A stretch of DNA of 64,000 bases from Chloroflexota bacterium. Lineage in GTDB: Bacteria > Chloroflexota > UBA11872 > VXOZ01. The first letter of the stretch is position 1. Every line of letters starts with the position of its first letter. The notes beneath the pieces are model-generated. The model worked only from the letters and a program-made list of their open reading frames with translations, did no database searches and had not been told where the DNA came from. Of the stretch, positions 18,767 to 27,902 are shown in pieces. The position numbers and the translations under genes are program-made. The stretch lies in NCBI GenBank assembly GCA_012270555.1, contig JAAXIC010000013.1, forward strand, positions 17,572 through 81,571. The letters run 5' to 3'.

Positions 18767-19300
18767 TTAGAGCAACAAATCAAAATACCGCTTGCTCTTT
18801 TCATCCAATTCCCGGAGATCAGGAATGTGAAACCGATTGCCGTCAATATCTATGATGAGTATTTCATGCTCTGAAGGCAAGAGCACCGAGTCGAGTTCCC
18901 AGCGCATGACAAATTCACGCATGCCGTGGTCGGTCTCCACGGTCCAGAATGACGTGCGCCACTCGTTGCGGTAGGCGCGCACGGAGCGAATGCGGTACAC
19001 CCGGTAGTAGCTCTCCAGTGAGGCAAAGAGGATACTCTGGGACTCCGCGTCTAACTCGTCGGGGTTCTCAATCAGGCAGAACTCTTTGTCTTTTGTGTCG
19101 AGAATCGAGACGTACTGCTTCTGCGAAAGCGGAAACGCCCAGACAGCCTTGCCCCGCAACAGGCAGCGGTCATCGACGATCTCCGCCCGCAATTCGCCAC
19201 CAGGGCCCCTCATAAACCGGATCTGACTGGGGTCAGTGGTCCCGGCGCCAATATCAGAGATGCGCACGGCCTCTGTTTCTTTTAGCATTGTTTCGTTCAA
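18767..19300 (-). CDS. DUF1854-domain protein
   Basis: This 177-residue protein has the DUF1854 pattern: IRFMRGPGGELRAEI at the start, then GKAVWAFPLSQKQYVSILD, RVYRIRSVRAYRNEW, and a C-terminal ILIIDIDGNRFHIPD. In other bacteria DUF1854 proteins accompany an ABC exporter annotated as cyanophycin-metabolism-associated, and the same pairing is seen here. There is no signal peptide or membrane segment, so it is presumably a cytoplasmic accessory factor. The start is taken as TTG at 19300 because AAGAGG lies six bases upstream; ATG at 19288 is the alternative. Confidence 0.82.
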   Translation of the reverse strand: MNETMLKETEAVRISDIGAGTTDPSQIRFMRGPGGELRAEIVDDRCLLRGKAVWAFPLSQKQYVSILDTKDKEFCLIENPDELDAESQSILFASLESYYRVYRIRSVRAYRNEWRTSFWTVETDHGMREFVMRWELDSVLLPSEHEILIIDIDGNRFHIPDLRELDEKSKRYFDLLL

Positions 19301-19463
19301 TAGGAGCCTCTTCCGCTAAGCCTTTGCTGAAGAATCGAATTTCCGCGCATGAGGCGGACCTTAGAGCCCATAGCGGCGCACAAACATACGCAAGCGAATG
19401 TAGACTTCATTGTCGAATGCACGTAGGTTCACGCCAACCGGCGCCCCCATAGTGTCACGAGCA

Positions 19464-21707
19464 TTAGCGCTCAACCGCCCGCAAACGGGAGACCGTACGC
19501 TGCATCTCCACCAACTTGTGGTATATCCCGCGCTTGGACAACAGTTCCTCATGAGTCCCAATCTCCGCAACAGCGCCTTCTTCCATGACAACTAACCGAT
19601 CTGCATTGCGCAGCGTGGACAGCCGGTGCGCGATGGCGAAGGTCGTTCTTCCTTTGATCAAGCGACTGATGGCCTGCTGGATCGCGAATTCCGTCTCCGT
19701 GTCAACCGACGCCGTGGCTTCATCGAGGATGAGAATGCGCGGGTCCTTGAGCACTGCCCGCGCGATTGACACACGTTGCTTCTCTCCCGTCGACAAACGA
19801 TTGCCGCGCTCGCCGACGAGGGTATCGTAGCCCTCCGGCTTGGCCACAATGAAGTCATGGGCGTTCGCCGCCCGGGCAGCAGCTATCACCTCCGGCAAGT
19901 CCGCCGTGGGTTTCGAGTAGCGGATGTTTTCCAGTATGGTGCCGCTGAAGAGGAATGGCTCCTGCAAGACCACGCCGATCTGGTCGCGCAGGCAGGTCAG
20001 CTCGATGTCGCGAATGTCGTGGCCGTCGATGAGCACCTCTCCGTGGTCGGCCTCGTAAAAGCGACACACCAGGTGCGCCGTAGTGCTTTTGCCCGCCCCC
20101 GACTTGCCCACCAACCCGATCATCTCGCCGGGTTGCACGTGCAGGTCGATTTTCTTGAGCACGGGTTTCGTCTTATCATAGCCGAACGTGACCTCACGAA
20201 ACTCAACTTCGCCCCTGAGCGGGCGGGGCGTGAGCTTTCCCGGCTGACCGAAAGGTTCGGTCGGCGTGTCCATGACGTCGAAGATGCGGTCGGCCCCCAC
20301 CAACGCCCGCGACATCCAGTTATAGATGCGGTTGAACCACTGTAAGGGACCGTAAAGCATCCAAAGGAACTGGATAAAAGCTACTAGGCTACCCAGCGAC
20401 AGAGAACCGCCAATTATTGCGGTGCCACCGGCATACCAGGCGATAAAAACCCCCGCGCCGGTAACGAAGTTCAGAATCGCAAAGGACCCATCCCAAAACC
20501 GGGCTTCGTGTACCGTCGCCCTGGCAACCGCTTCGTTGCGGCGGTCGAAGCGGCCAATCTCCGCCTCTTCCTGCGCGAAGGCCTTCGCGACGCGAATACC
20601 CAAGAGCGATTCGTTCAGTTGGCCGTGCAAGAGCGCCCAGTTTTGCGAGACCCGCGACCAGAGCAAACGCATGCGCTTTACCAGCGCCGTACCTCCCATC
20701 ACGACGAAAGGCACGGGCAGGAGGACAAATAGCGTAACCTGCCAACTCATGAGAAGCAGGATGGTGAGCACGCCCAGAAGCGTGACACTATGGACAACCA
20801 AATACGGCGCGCCGTCAATGAGAAAGTAGTTGAGACTCTCCGTGTCCCTTGTAACCAGCGATAGTAAGTTGCCCTGCCCTTTGCGGTTGTGAAACGTCAG
20901 AGACATACGTTCTAAGACCTGATAGAGTTGCGCGCGCATATTGGCAATCACGCGCGTGCTCAACCATGCCCCAATCCAACTACCGGCGACTTCGAGGCCG
21001 CCGTTCCCCAGGTTTACGGCCACCAGCGCTGCCACAAGCCAGGCAAGCATTACCAGACTCTCCGAGGGCGTCCGTATACCGGCCTCTATCACATTGGGCG
21101 CCAGCACATCGTCAATCAAGGTTCTCGAAATGAGGGGCGGAATGAGGTTTAGCAGAGCGCGGCCCAGGGTGGTTATGACAAGCAAAGCCGCCAGGAACTT
21201 ATAGGGTGCAAGGTAACTGGCAATGCGCAGCATGACTGCCATCTTGCGGACACAGCGGGGACAGTTGCGTTCCCTATCCGGCAGGAGCGCCTGGCACTTC
21301 TGGCAGCGGGCGCGAGGGATGTCCGTGGTTACGGCGAAGGGCTCGTCTTTCGCTAACTGCTGAATGCCGCGGGCGATCTCCGTGAACTTGGCGCCGAGGG
21401 AGCTAGAGTACTCGATGACGGGCGTGAAGTAACCGTTGCGCTTTACTTCAAGACGACCGCCGCCGACAAGCGGCTCGGCGCGCGCGTCTGAAATCTCGGT
21501 GAGGTCCATGCTTACCGCGCCGTCGACACCCGGCGCTTGGTCGGAGAGCACAACGACACGCTTATTGGTGAGCATGATCCAGCGCACGCCAAAGCGGCCG
21601 TCATGCCGAATATCCGACATGGCGACCAGCAGCGTCTCCTCACCGGGCAAAACCGACTCGCGCCATTGGGCCTCGATCTCGGGCGGCAACGTGTCAAAGA
21701 CAACCAT
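19464..21707 (-). CDS. ABC exporter with N-terminal PH-like domain and zinc ribbon
   Basis: This ~747-residue transporter half carries an uncommon N-terminus. About 130 residues resemble a PH/GRAM-like beta domain (WIMLTNKRVVVLSD), followed by a zinc ribbon CQKCQALLPDRERNCPRC near residues 137-154. A six-helix exporter transmembrane domain follows. The ATPase domain has Walker A GKSGAGKST, signature LSTGEKQ (LSGGQ variant) and Walker B ILILDEATASVD. It likely works as a homodimer. ATG at 21707 was chosen over upstream TTG codons. It is transcribed ahead of the DUF1854 and SixA-like genes. No cyanophycin synthetase is in the window, so its substrate is open. Confidence 0.9.
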   Translation of the reverse strand: MVVFDTLPPEIEAQWRESVLPGEETLLVAMSDIRHDGRFGVRWIMLTNKRVVVLSDQAPGVDGAVSMDLTEISDARAEPLVGGGRLEVKRNGYFTPVIEYSSSLGAKFTEIARGIQQLAKDEPFAVTTDIPRARCQKCQALLPDRERNCPRCVRKMAVMLRIASYLAPYKFLAALLVITTLGRALLNLIPPLISRTLIDDVLAPNVIEAGIRTPSESLVMLAWLVAALVAVNLGNGGLEVAGSWIGAWLSTRVIANMRAQLYQVLERMSLTFHNRKGQGNLLSLVTRDTESLNYFLIDGAPYLVVHSVTLLGVLTILLLMSWQVTLFVLLPVPFVVMGGTALVKRMRLLWSRVSQNWALLHGQLNESLLGIRVAKAFAQEEAEIGRFDRRNEAVARATVHEARFWDGSFAILNFVTGAGVFIAWYAGGTAIIGGSLSLGSLVAFIQFLWMLYGPLQWFNRIYNWMSRALVGADRIFDVMDTPTEPFGQPGKLTPRPLRGEVEFREVTFGYDKTKPVLKKIDLHVQPGEMIGLVGKSGAGKSTTAHLVCRFYEADHGEVLIDGHDIRDIELTCLRDQIGVVLQEPFLFSGTILENIRYSKPTADLPEVIAAARAANAHDFIVAKPEGYDTLVGERGNRLSTGEKQRVSIARAVLKDPRILILDEATASVDTETEFAIQQAISRLIKGRTTFAIAHRLSTLRNADRLVVMEEGAVAEIGTHEELLSKRGIYHKLVEMQRTVSRLRAVER

Positions 21708-21907
21708 ACGCAAACTCAGTTGAAGTACAAGAAGAGCATCTAACTGCGACCGCAACCAAGAACTGCTTCCTGCTCAGGAATGTGTCTCAGTATGGGGTCA
21801 AATTGATACAGGGTTATTGATAGAGAATCTAGTGTACCGCACCTACGCGCTTTTGCAATGCTCGCGCGAAGAAATCGGGCCCTCATTCAGTATGTTCAGT
21901 CCGTGCC

Positions 21908-22957
21908 TTAGGAGGACTGGTACTTACGTACATTGGCGTTGTGCTCCTCCAGCGTGCGGCTAAAGACGTGGGAGCCGTCGCCTACCGCCACGAAGTAGTA
22001 GTAGTCCGTCGTCGCAGGAGCCGCCACCGCCTGCAGCGCGGCCAGGCCGGGATTGCAAATCGGGCCGGGCGGCAAGCCGGCGTTGGCGTAGGTGTTGTAA
22101 GGCGACTCGACCCGTAGATCGTCATAGGTCACGGTTTTCTTCCACCAGCGGCCCTCAGAGTCCTGATAGCCAAGGGCATACTGAACGGTAGGGTCTGCCT
22201 GCAATGGCATCCCAATGCGCAGCCGATTGTAGAAGACGCTGGCAATGGTGGGTCTTTCCGCCGCGACTTGCGCTTCACGCTCGATGATGGCAGCCAGGGT
22301 CACCGCCTGGTGCAAGTTGAGGCCGTTGGCTTGAAAGCCCTCGGTCACGGCGCCGCCTATCTTGCTGGCAAACTGGTCCAAGAGGCGGTCGACAAACTGT
22401 CCTGTGCTCGTCTCCTGCTCGATACGATACGTGTCCGGAAAGAGGTAGCCTTCCAGCGAGGTTGAGTCCGGCAGATCCGCCAGAAAGCCGCGCTCCGGCT
22501 TCGGGCTCGCCGTCAGGATAAGAAACTCGCTTGCATTCAGCACATTCTGTGCCTGCAGGTATGCCGCCATTTGCTCCCGGCGCCAGCCCTCGATGAGCGT
22601 GAGAATCCTCTCATGCGTCTCGGCCTTCTGGAGCGCTTGGATTGCCTCATCTACCGTCATATTGCGCCGCAACACATGCTGTCCGGCCTGAAATGAACCA
22701 TCCACACCGGTTTGTCGAGCGCGCAGGCGGAAAGCCAATGTGCTGCGGATAACGCCGGCCTCTCGCAACAGATCCGCGATCTGTTCCGTCGTGCTGCCGG
22801 GGGGAATCGTGAGTACAACCTCGCCGCCGACTTCTCGTTGCGGTGCGGATTCTGAATCTGAAGACCCGTCTAGGAACCCGCAGCCGGCGGCAATGTGAAC
22901 CGTAGCAGGGAACAGGAGCGCGCGTAGCAATGCCCGTCGTGACAGATAGTTGGTCAT
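21908..22957 (-). CDS. mltG: endolytic murein transglycosylase MltG
   Basis: Cuts nascent glycan strands at the membrane and sets glycan length. The 349-residue protein has a hydrophobic N-terminus ending in a lipobox-like IAAGC near residue 26, a LysM-like VLTIPPGSTTEQIADLL segment, and the YceG catalytic core. The catalytic Glu is in AAIIEREAQV, with SVFYNRL, LQADPTVQYALG, SPYNTYANAGLPPGPICNPG and the C-terminal YYYFVAVGDGSHVFS. It is the last gene of a leftward operon with ruvX (16-base gap). Confidence 0.95.
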   Translation of the reverse strand: MTNYLSRRALLRALLFPATVHIAAGCGFLDGSSDSESAPQREVGGEVVLTIPPGSTTEQIADLLREAGVIRSTLAFRLRARQTGVDGSFQAGQHVLRRNMTVDEAIQALQKAETHERILTLIEGWRREQMAAYLQAQNVLNASEFLILTASPKPERGFLADLPDSTSLEGYLFPDTYRIEQETSTGQFVDRLLDQFASKIGGAVTEGFQANGLNLHQAVTLAAIIEREAQVAAERPTIASVFYNRLRIGMPLQADPTVQYALGYQDSEGRWWKKTVTYDDLRVESPYNTYANAGLPPGPICNPGLAALQAVAAPATTDYYYFVAVGDGSHVFSRTLEEHNANVRKYQSS

Positions 22958-22973
22958 AGACCCATTGTACGAC

Positions 22974-23417
22974 TCATTCGCGTTCTGCGCGACGCGAAGA
23001 GCAACCTACCTCCCGCTGTGCGGCAAAGTAGGTTTCAAGAATAACTGCGGCCGCGGCGGCATCGAGCGGGGCCTTGCGGCGCGCGCGCGTGGGACTGGCC
23101 TGCAAGCGTTCTTCCGCGATCACTGTCGAAAAGCGCTCATCCCAAAAGACTACGGGCATGCCGAGCGACTTCCCAAGCCGCTCGCCCTCCTTCTTGATGC
23201 GTTCCCCCTGGTAGTGCAAGGCCCCGTCGAGACTGACCGGCAGGCCGACAACGAGCGTGTCCGCTTGCTGCTCTGTGAGCAGTCGTCGCACGGCAGCGCT
23301 GTCTTGGCGCCACGAGCGTCGCTGAATCGTTGTCAACGGCGTGGCGATGCCGACGCGCGCGTCGCCGCAAGCCACGCCAATTCGTCGTTCACCCAGATCG
23401 AGACAGAGTACTCGCAT
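22974..23417 (-). CDS. ruvX: RuvX/YqgF Holliday junction resolvase-like nuclease
   Basis: This 147-residue RNase H-fold protein processes the 5' end of pre-16S rRNA and/or Holliday junctions. It starts MRVLCLDLGERRIGVACGD with the catalytic Asp and ends with the VFWDERFSTVIAEE motif and DAAAAAVILETYF. It sits between a baseplate-J-like gene (18-base gap) and mltG (16-base gap), all leftward. ruvX next to mltG is common in Gram-positives and related phyla. Confidence 0.96.
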   Translation of the reverse strand: MRVLCLDLGERRIGVACGDARVGIATPLTTIQRRSWRQDSAAVRRLLTEQQADTLVVGLPVSLDGALHYQGERIKKEGERLGKSLGMPVVFWDERFSTVIAEERLQASPTRARRKAPLDAAAAAVILETYFAAQREVGCSSRRAERE

Positions 23418-23435
23418 AATTCCTCGACGGAGACG

Positions 23436-25061
23436 TCATACAGCAATCTGAAGCGGTTCCACTACCTCGATGCTGATACGAAACCACAACCGCGGCATGC
23501 GATCGTACCAGTCCGGCCCCATCTCAAGCGTAAAGTCACCGACTCCCGCAAGATTGTCCAGATAAGCCTCCGCCTCTTCACGCGTTTTGTTCGCCAGGTC
23601 TCGCCGAACCTTGCCCAGGTTCCAGGTAGACACGAGGTCGCTCTGCGCCTCCAGCGTAAACCGAACCACACCCTCGGCTATCCCAGCATCGCCCGGTTCG
23701 CCTAATTGGACAGTATCAGGAACCAGCGCGTACGCCTCGAATTGATTCTCCACAATGCGCGCCAGAATGATCGGCGCTACGTCTGCCAGGTACACGTAGG
23801 AGATTGCGGTACCGCGCAGCTTCACTTTCATGCGCAACGTCACCTGGCCGCCCTCTTCACCAGCCGTTCTATCGTACTCTGCCGTGTCAACGATTATGTC
23901 GTCATCCCAAGGTACGAAGAAGCTCTCCGTCGGGTTGACCTCCCCGCCCAACCGGTTCCATACACGCTGCTTGAGAACTTCGCGCAGTTGCTGATAGAGT
24001 TGCAACCGGTCCTGTTGTGTCACGAAAGTGACGACGCGCTCCCCACCCCCCTGAATCGGCCAATTGTTGTTGACGATCAGGCGCTGGTTGAGTGACTGGT
24101 CCTCAATATGTGTAATCGCATTGGACTCCACGTTACCGATAGGACCAGGTACTTCTGCCACAACCTCAACACGTTTCGCGCCGAACTCGCCGCTCGTGCC
24201 GGACGTAGGCGGAATACTCACCTCCGCCGCGGTCACGTACCTTCGATTGTCATTAGTTAAGACGATAGTCCCCTTGGGTACGACAACAGGTTGCGAGATC
24301 CTGTTGCTGAAAACTACCGATCCTTCTGCCCGTCCGGACGGTTCGTTTCGCTTCCCCGTGGCCGATATAGTCAACTCATCCGTTTCTTCAAGTACCACCA
24401 ACTGGGCCGGTATCTGACCGGTTGCGGCGTTAAGGCGGCTCACCTGCGGATCAGCCAGCAACTGCAATACCGTGCTGTAGCGTCGCTGCACCGGCGTGAG
24501 CTCGATCTTGGCGCTCGGCAGCACCACGTAGAGCGCGCCCCACACAACGAACAGCAGCACCACGATCAGCGTGGCCAAAGCAAGAATGGTAGAAAGCGAT
24601 CGTTCTATCGGGAGCGACCTCCTGCCCCTGCGCTCACTTGACCGTCCGGTCGCGACGCTGGCAGAGGGAGTAGCGCGTATGGTTCTCTCTGCGACGTTAG
24701 ACTCCGCAACGCCAGTCTTGACCACCTTCGTCGCGGCAACGCCAGCGGCAGAAGCTTTGGGCCCGCGTTCCCTCTGCTCAGGCGCGTGCAGAGCGCCCAG
24801 AGAACTAACCGCTTTGATGCCCACGTCGCTTGCGATACTCCGTACGGCGCGATCGCCGCAGACCAAGGTAAGATCAAGGTCGAGGTCCTCCGCCTGGCGC
24901 TGCAAGAACTCGAGATTCTCCCTGCTATGCAATGCCGGGCAGTTGTTCGCGACGAGCACTACCGGAGATCCCCGCCTGCGTTGGAGCTTGACAACGATCG
25001 CGGGAATCTCATCGTCAGGGGCAGCATAGACGGTCCGGCTGTTTGACTTGGAGCTTGCCAT
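23436..25061 (-). CDS. membrane-anchored baseplate J/gp47-like protein
   Basis: This 541-residue protein comprises a cytoplasmic N-terminus (about 170 residues), one transmembrane segment (ALATLIVVLLFVVWGALYVV) and a large outside domain. The outside domain contains the phage baseplate J-like region: IPPTSGTSGEFGAKRVEVVA, PGPIGNVESNAI, ALPDxLQ-type turns. Chromosomal versions in Chloroflexota and Firmicutes are not phage remnants but conserved membrane proteins of unknown role, often next to ruvX and mltG, as here. The N-terminal 90 residues (VVLVANNCPALHSRENLEFLQ) look like a small alpha/beta domain. It is the first gene of the operon. Confidence 0.8.
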   Translation of the reverse strand: MASSKSNSRTVYAAPDDEIPAIVVKLQRRRGSPVVLVANNCPALHSRENLEFLQRQAEDLDLDLTLVCGDRAVRSIASDVGIKAVSSLGALHAPEQRERGPKASAAGVAATKVVKTGVAESNVAERTIRATPSASVATGRSSERRGRRSLPIERSLSTILALATLIVVLLFVVWGALYVVLPSAKIELTPVQRRYSTVLQLLADPQVSRLNAATGQIPAQLVVLEETDELTISATGKRNEPSGRAEGSVVFSNRISQPVVVPKGTIVLTNDNRRYVTAAEVSIPPTSGTSGEFGAKRVEVVAEVPGPIGNVESNAITHIEDQSLNQRLIVNNNWPIQGGGERVVTFVTQQDRLQLYQQLREVLKQRVWNRLGGEVNPTESFFVPWDDDIIVDTAEYDRTAGEEGGQVTLRMKVKLRGTAISYVYLADVAPIILARIVENQFEAYALVPDTVQLGEPGDAGIAEGVVRFTLEAQSDLVSTWNLGKVRRDLANKTREEAEAYLDNLAGVGDFTLEMGPDWYDRMPRLWFRISIEVVEPLQIAV

Positions 25062-25231
25062 AGCCTGTAGCGGGCGCTAAGTGGAAGAGGGAAGCCAATC
25101 TCAGGGGAAAGCCGTTCAGGCACACACGTATACTATACCCGAACCGGACACAAGAGTGGAATACAAAGGGGCAATCACTGGCAATACAGTGTCCACACCC
25201 GCGCACAGAACGCCAAGATCAGCACTCTTTC

Positions 25232-25260
25232 TTGACAGTGTTGCGTGTTGTCACTATAAT
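25232..25260 (+). promoter_or_regulatory. perfect consensus sigma70 promoter
   Basis: TTGACA (25232-25237), a 17-base spacer, and TATAAT (25255-25260): both hexamers match consensus exactly. The expected start site is near 25267, about 47 bases before the ATG of the solute-binding protein. A small hairpin CCACA/TGTGG (about 25261-25279) would lie at the start of the mRNA. Confidence 0.85.
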
Positions 25261-25313
25261 CCACACTGCAAAATGTGGGTGAATGGGAATTACCCCGAAC
25301 CAAGGAGGTTCTT

Positions 25314-26723
25314 ATGGAATCGCTGCATACACCCCGTGGCATTAGCCGGCGACGGTTGCTCGCCGGCTTGGGACTTGGCACCGCCGGCGCTTTCCTCGCC
25401 GCGGCCTGTGGCGGCACGGCTGCCCCGGCCATGGAAGAGCAGGCCGAGGAAGCGGAAGCTCCCAAGGCCGAGGAAGAGATGAAGCAGGCCGAGGAAGCCG
25501 TGCCCGTGCAGTTCCTGCACTGGTGGATTCATCGCATCGATCCGGGCGGACTGGTACCGTGGGCCTTGGAAGAGTTCACGAACCGCACCGGCATCCCGGT
25601 GGAGGACGTGGGCCGGGATCCCATCGAGCCCGTACGCCAGCACTTCCGCACGACCATCGCGGCCGGTACGCCGGTGGACGTGGCCTTCAACTCCATCATT
25701 TGGGCCCGCGACCATTGGGACCTGGGCATCTTGATGGACTACGGCCCGTACCTGCCCCAGTACCCGCACATCGGCGACGACCAGTACTTCGAGGCGTCGG
25801 GCCAGTTCCGCAAAGCGGAAGGCGCCACGTTCGGCATTCCCGTGATGGGGCCGGAGTCGACGTCGATCGTCATCAACGGCCAGTTGCTCATTGACGCCGG
25901 TTTTGACGAGAATGGCGGGGACATCAATAACTGGAGCGACTTGGTCGCTGCCGCCCGTGCCATGACCAAGAAGGAAGGCAACCAGATCTCCGTCTCCGGA
26001 TTCTTGTTGCATGCCGGTGTCGCCGGCTTGTCGCGCTGGGCGGGCTGGGTGCTCACGACAGGCACCGGCGCCTACGACGCGGAGCAATTCCAGGCGCAGT
26101 ATAACACCGAGGAGGCGCGAGACACGTTGCAGTTCCTCTTTGACCTCTGGAATAAAGAAGAAATCAGCGCCAAGAACGAAGAGGGCGGCTCCGTTCCCGA
26201 CCACTACAAGCTGCTGCAAGCCAATCAAGCCGGCATGCACCACGACATTAGCTCCACTCCGACGCTGCGGTACTTTGAAGTGCCCCGTGACTTCAAGTAT
26301 TGGCAAATCGGTTTCCCGGCTCATGACGGTGCGAACGGCCAGTTTGCCACCTCGACGTGGATGAACCCGGTCGTCACGCCGTTGGGCGCGGGCAATCCGG
26401 ATGGCGCGGTTGAGTTCATCAACTGGTTCTGCGGGCTTGAGGTAGCCTTGCATAAGATCGAGGTCAATAAGGCCGTCTCCCCGCGCCTCGATCTCTTTGC
26501 CCATGAAGCGTGGACCGCTGGCGTTGCCGACCTTCCCGTGCTCCAGACGCGCGAAGATCTTGCCAGGCTGCCAGGTGTCTACCCTTACCGCCGCTTCTTG
26601 AAGCAGAACGCCGAAATTCGACCAATGCTTGATGATGCGGTCTTGGGCAAGGCAGATATCGCCACCACGCTGGCGCAAGCACACGAGCGCGCCAACCAGA
26701 TCCTCCAAGAGGACCCAGAGTAG
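25314..26723 (+). CDS. extracellular solute-binding lipoprotein, ABC-type (paralogue A)
   Basis: This 469-residue family 1-type binding protein probably handles sugars. The N-terminus has a twin-arginine motif (ISRRRLLAG), a hydrophobic run and a lipobox (LAAAC), then an acidic Glu/Ala linker before the mature domain. It is thus Tat-exported and lipid-anchored. ATG at 25314 has AAGGAGG five bases upstream; the longer frame from 25275 is rejected. A perfect promoter lies upstream and a strong terminator downstream, so it is a single-gene unit at probably high expression. It is closely similar along its full length to the protein at 28442-29851. No permease genes are nearby. Confidence 0.95.
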   Translation: MESLHTPRGISRRRLLAGLGLGTAGAFLAAACGGTAAPAMEEQAEEAEAPKAEEEMKQAEEAVPVQFLHWWIHRIDPGGLVPWALEEFTNRTGIPVEDVGRDPIEPVRQHFRTTIAAGTPVDVAFNSIIWARDHWDLGILMDYGPYLPQYPHIGDDQYFEASGQFRKAEGATFGIPVMGPESTSIVINGQLLIDAGFDENGGDINNWSDLVAAARAMTKKEGNQISVSGFLLHAGVAGLSRWAGWVLTTGTGAYDAEQFQAQYNTEEARDTLQFLFDLWNKEEISAKNEEGGSVPDHYKLLQANQAGMHHDISSTPTLRYFEVPRDFKYWQIGFPAHDGANGQFATSTWMNPVVTPLGAGNPDGAVEFINWFCGLEVALHKIEVNKAVSPRLDLFAHEAWTAGVADLPVLQTREDLARLPGVYPYRRFLKQNAEIRPMLDDAVLGKADIATTLAQAHERANQILQEDPE

Positions 26724-26757
26724 GCATTTGCCTATACTGCTAACGCACAGAGCGAAT

Positions 26758-26800
26758 AAAGCAGAGAGGCACACTGGAGTGTGCCTCTCTGCTTTATTTT
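26758..26800 (+). terminator. strong rho-independent terminator
   Basis: A 17-bp perfect stem (26758-26774 with 26779-26795; core AGAGAGGCACAC) has a four-base loop TGGA and is followed by TTTATTTT. It is 34 bases after the stop of binding protein A. Confidence 0.93.
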
Positions 26801-27132
26801 GTGAATCCCTTTGTAATACGCGTATTCCGGCATCTCGGAAAAAGCTAGATTGCAGGCAACCCTGCGTGTGTACTTTCTGTCACACTCCAACGCCAAAGGA
26901 ATTCTGCAAGAGTTTTTCTCGGAAGGTCTGTCTCTTGTCTCCCTGAATTTGCTTTCTGTCATAAAGTGCACATTGCCACAGACCCCTTAATCTGAATAAT
27001 TCGGCATGTTCGTAAAAAATCTCTCAAGCTTATTGACTCGTCTATCGAAAAGTGCAACGCTAGAAGTATGTACGATCGTGCTGATTTATTTAGTTTAGTT
27101 GGCCAACATAGTGCTTCTAAGAGGAGGACGCT
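26801..27132. other. 332-base AT-rich intergenic region
   Basis: Noticeably richer in A and T than the flanking genes. It must hold the promoter of the Cys-rich gene. TTGACT at 27033-27038 is a candidate -35, but no -10 at proper spacing stands out. Confidence 0.4.
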
Positions 27133-27837
27133 ATGTATTTGGCAAGAGTTCAGCACGCTACACTCCGTGGGATTCTGACGCTGCTGATCGCGAGTACTCT
27201 CGCAGCAACAGTAACAGTCTTCGCCAAAACACCCTCTGTCGCAGCAGAGGACATCTGCGCAGCAAATAACATCTGCCGCGAAGTGCGTATTTCTGCTGAT
27301 TGGAGTGGGAGTTGTGGTTCCGGTGGTTGTGGCGAAGTCGTTAGAGGCCGTACCGTTTGGGAAAAGGCACCATGGACTGAAGTATACAGGAGATACTCCT
27401 GCTATAACGACGTAGACTGTGGTACTGTTACCCGAGTAAGCTGCAAAGATAAGTGTAGCTCAAATGTGTGTGATAGCAAGAACCGATGTGGGGAAAGATT
27501 CAAGGGATACTCGTACCATAAGGATTGTCCAGGGCCAGGCTGTAGCTCAATTGTAGACCCAGTCAACGGCATAATCTTTCTGAGGAGGCCCTATTACAGG
27601 GTATATGAGCGACTGTCTTGCTATGGAGGCTTTACCTGCGGCGAGTTTTCTCGATATGCCGGCTGTGACATTTGTCGATCAATTCAACTAGACCATGGGC
27701 CTGACGATGGGCCTGTCGACGAGCCTATGGGCGAGGCAATGTACTTTGCTAGTACGTTCCTTTACTCAGGTGAAGTCACAGTTTTAGCAGCCTGCACATT
27801 GCCCACAAGAGTTGTTGTTCTGGCTGGCGCTCTTTAG
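27133..27837 (+). CDS. secreted cysteine-rich protein with two tandem 8-Cys repeats (function unknown)
   Basis: This 234-residue protein was not recognised as any family. It has an N-terminal signal peptide (hydrophobic stretch about residues 12-30, likely cleavage after SVAA near 38). Two repeats of about 70 residues follow, each with eight cysteines and the shared end YRRYSCYNDVDCG / YERLSCYGGFTCG. A 17th Cys lies near the C-terminus, which ends in a hydrophobic stretch (VVVLAGAL) that might anchor it. The repeats should form disulfides outside the cytoplasm. GAGGAGG lies five bases before the ATG. Base composition is lower in GC than its neighbours and a terminator follows, suggesting acquisition by transfer. 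Confidence 0.8.
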   Translation: MYLARVQHATLRGILTLLIASTLAATVTVFAKTPSVAAEDICAANNICREVRISADWSGSCGSGGCGEVVRGRTVWEKAPWTEVYRRYSCYNDVDCGTVTRVSCKDKCSSNVCDSKNRCGERFKGYSYHKDCPGPGCSSIVDPVNGIIFLRRPYYRVYERLSCYGGFTCGEFSRYAGCDICRSIQLDHGPDDGPVDEPMGEAMYFASTFLYSGEVTVLAACTLPTRVVVLAGAL

Positions 27838-27868
27838 GTTCTTTTGCAGGTAAACGCTGGCAGAAATG

Positions 27869-27902
27869 GAGGCCTCAGCAGTCAGCTGGGGCCTCTATTC
27901 TT
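27869..27902 (+). terminator. probable terminator of the Cys-rich gene
   Basis: GAGGCCTCAGC (27869-27879) pairs with GCTGGGGCCTC (27885-27895) through one G-U pair, with a five-base loop. It is followed by TATTCTT. It lies 32 bases after the stop codon. Confidence 0.6.

Noticed and set aside
23436..25061. Baseplate J similarity as evidence of a prophage
   Set aside because: No other phage gene is present, and the gene is a membrane protein in a housekeeping operon.
25290..26774. 494-codon leftward frame opposite binding protein A
   Set aside because: Shadow created by codon bias; the same kind of frame appears opposite the paralogue.
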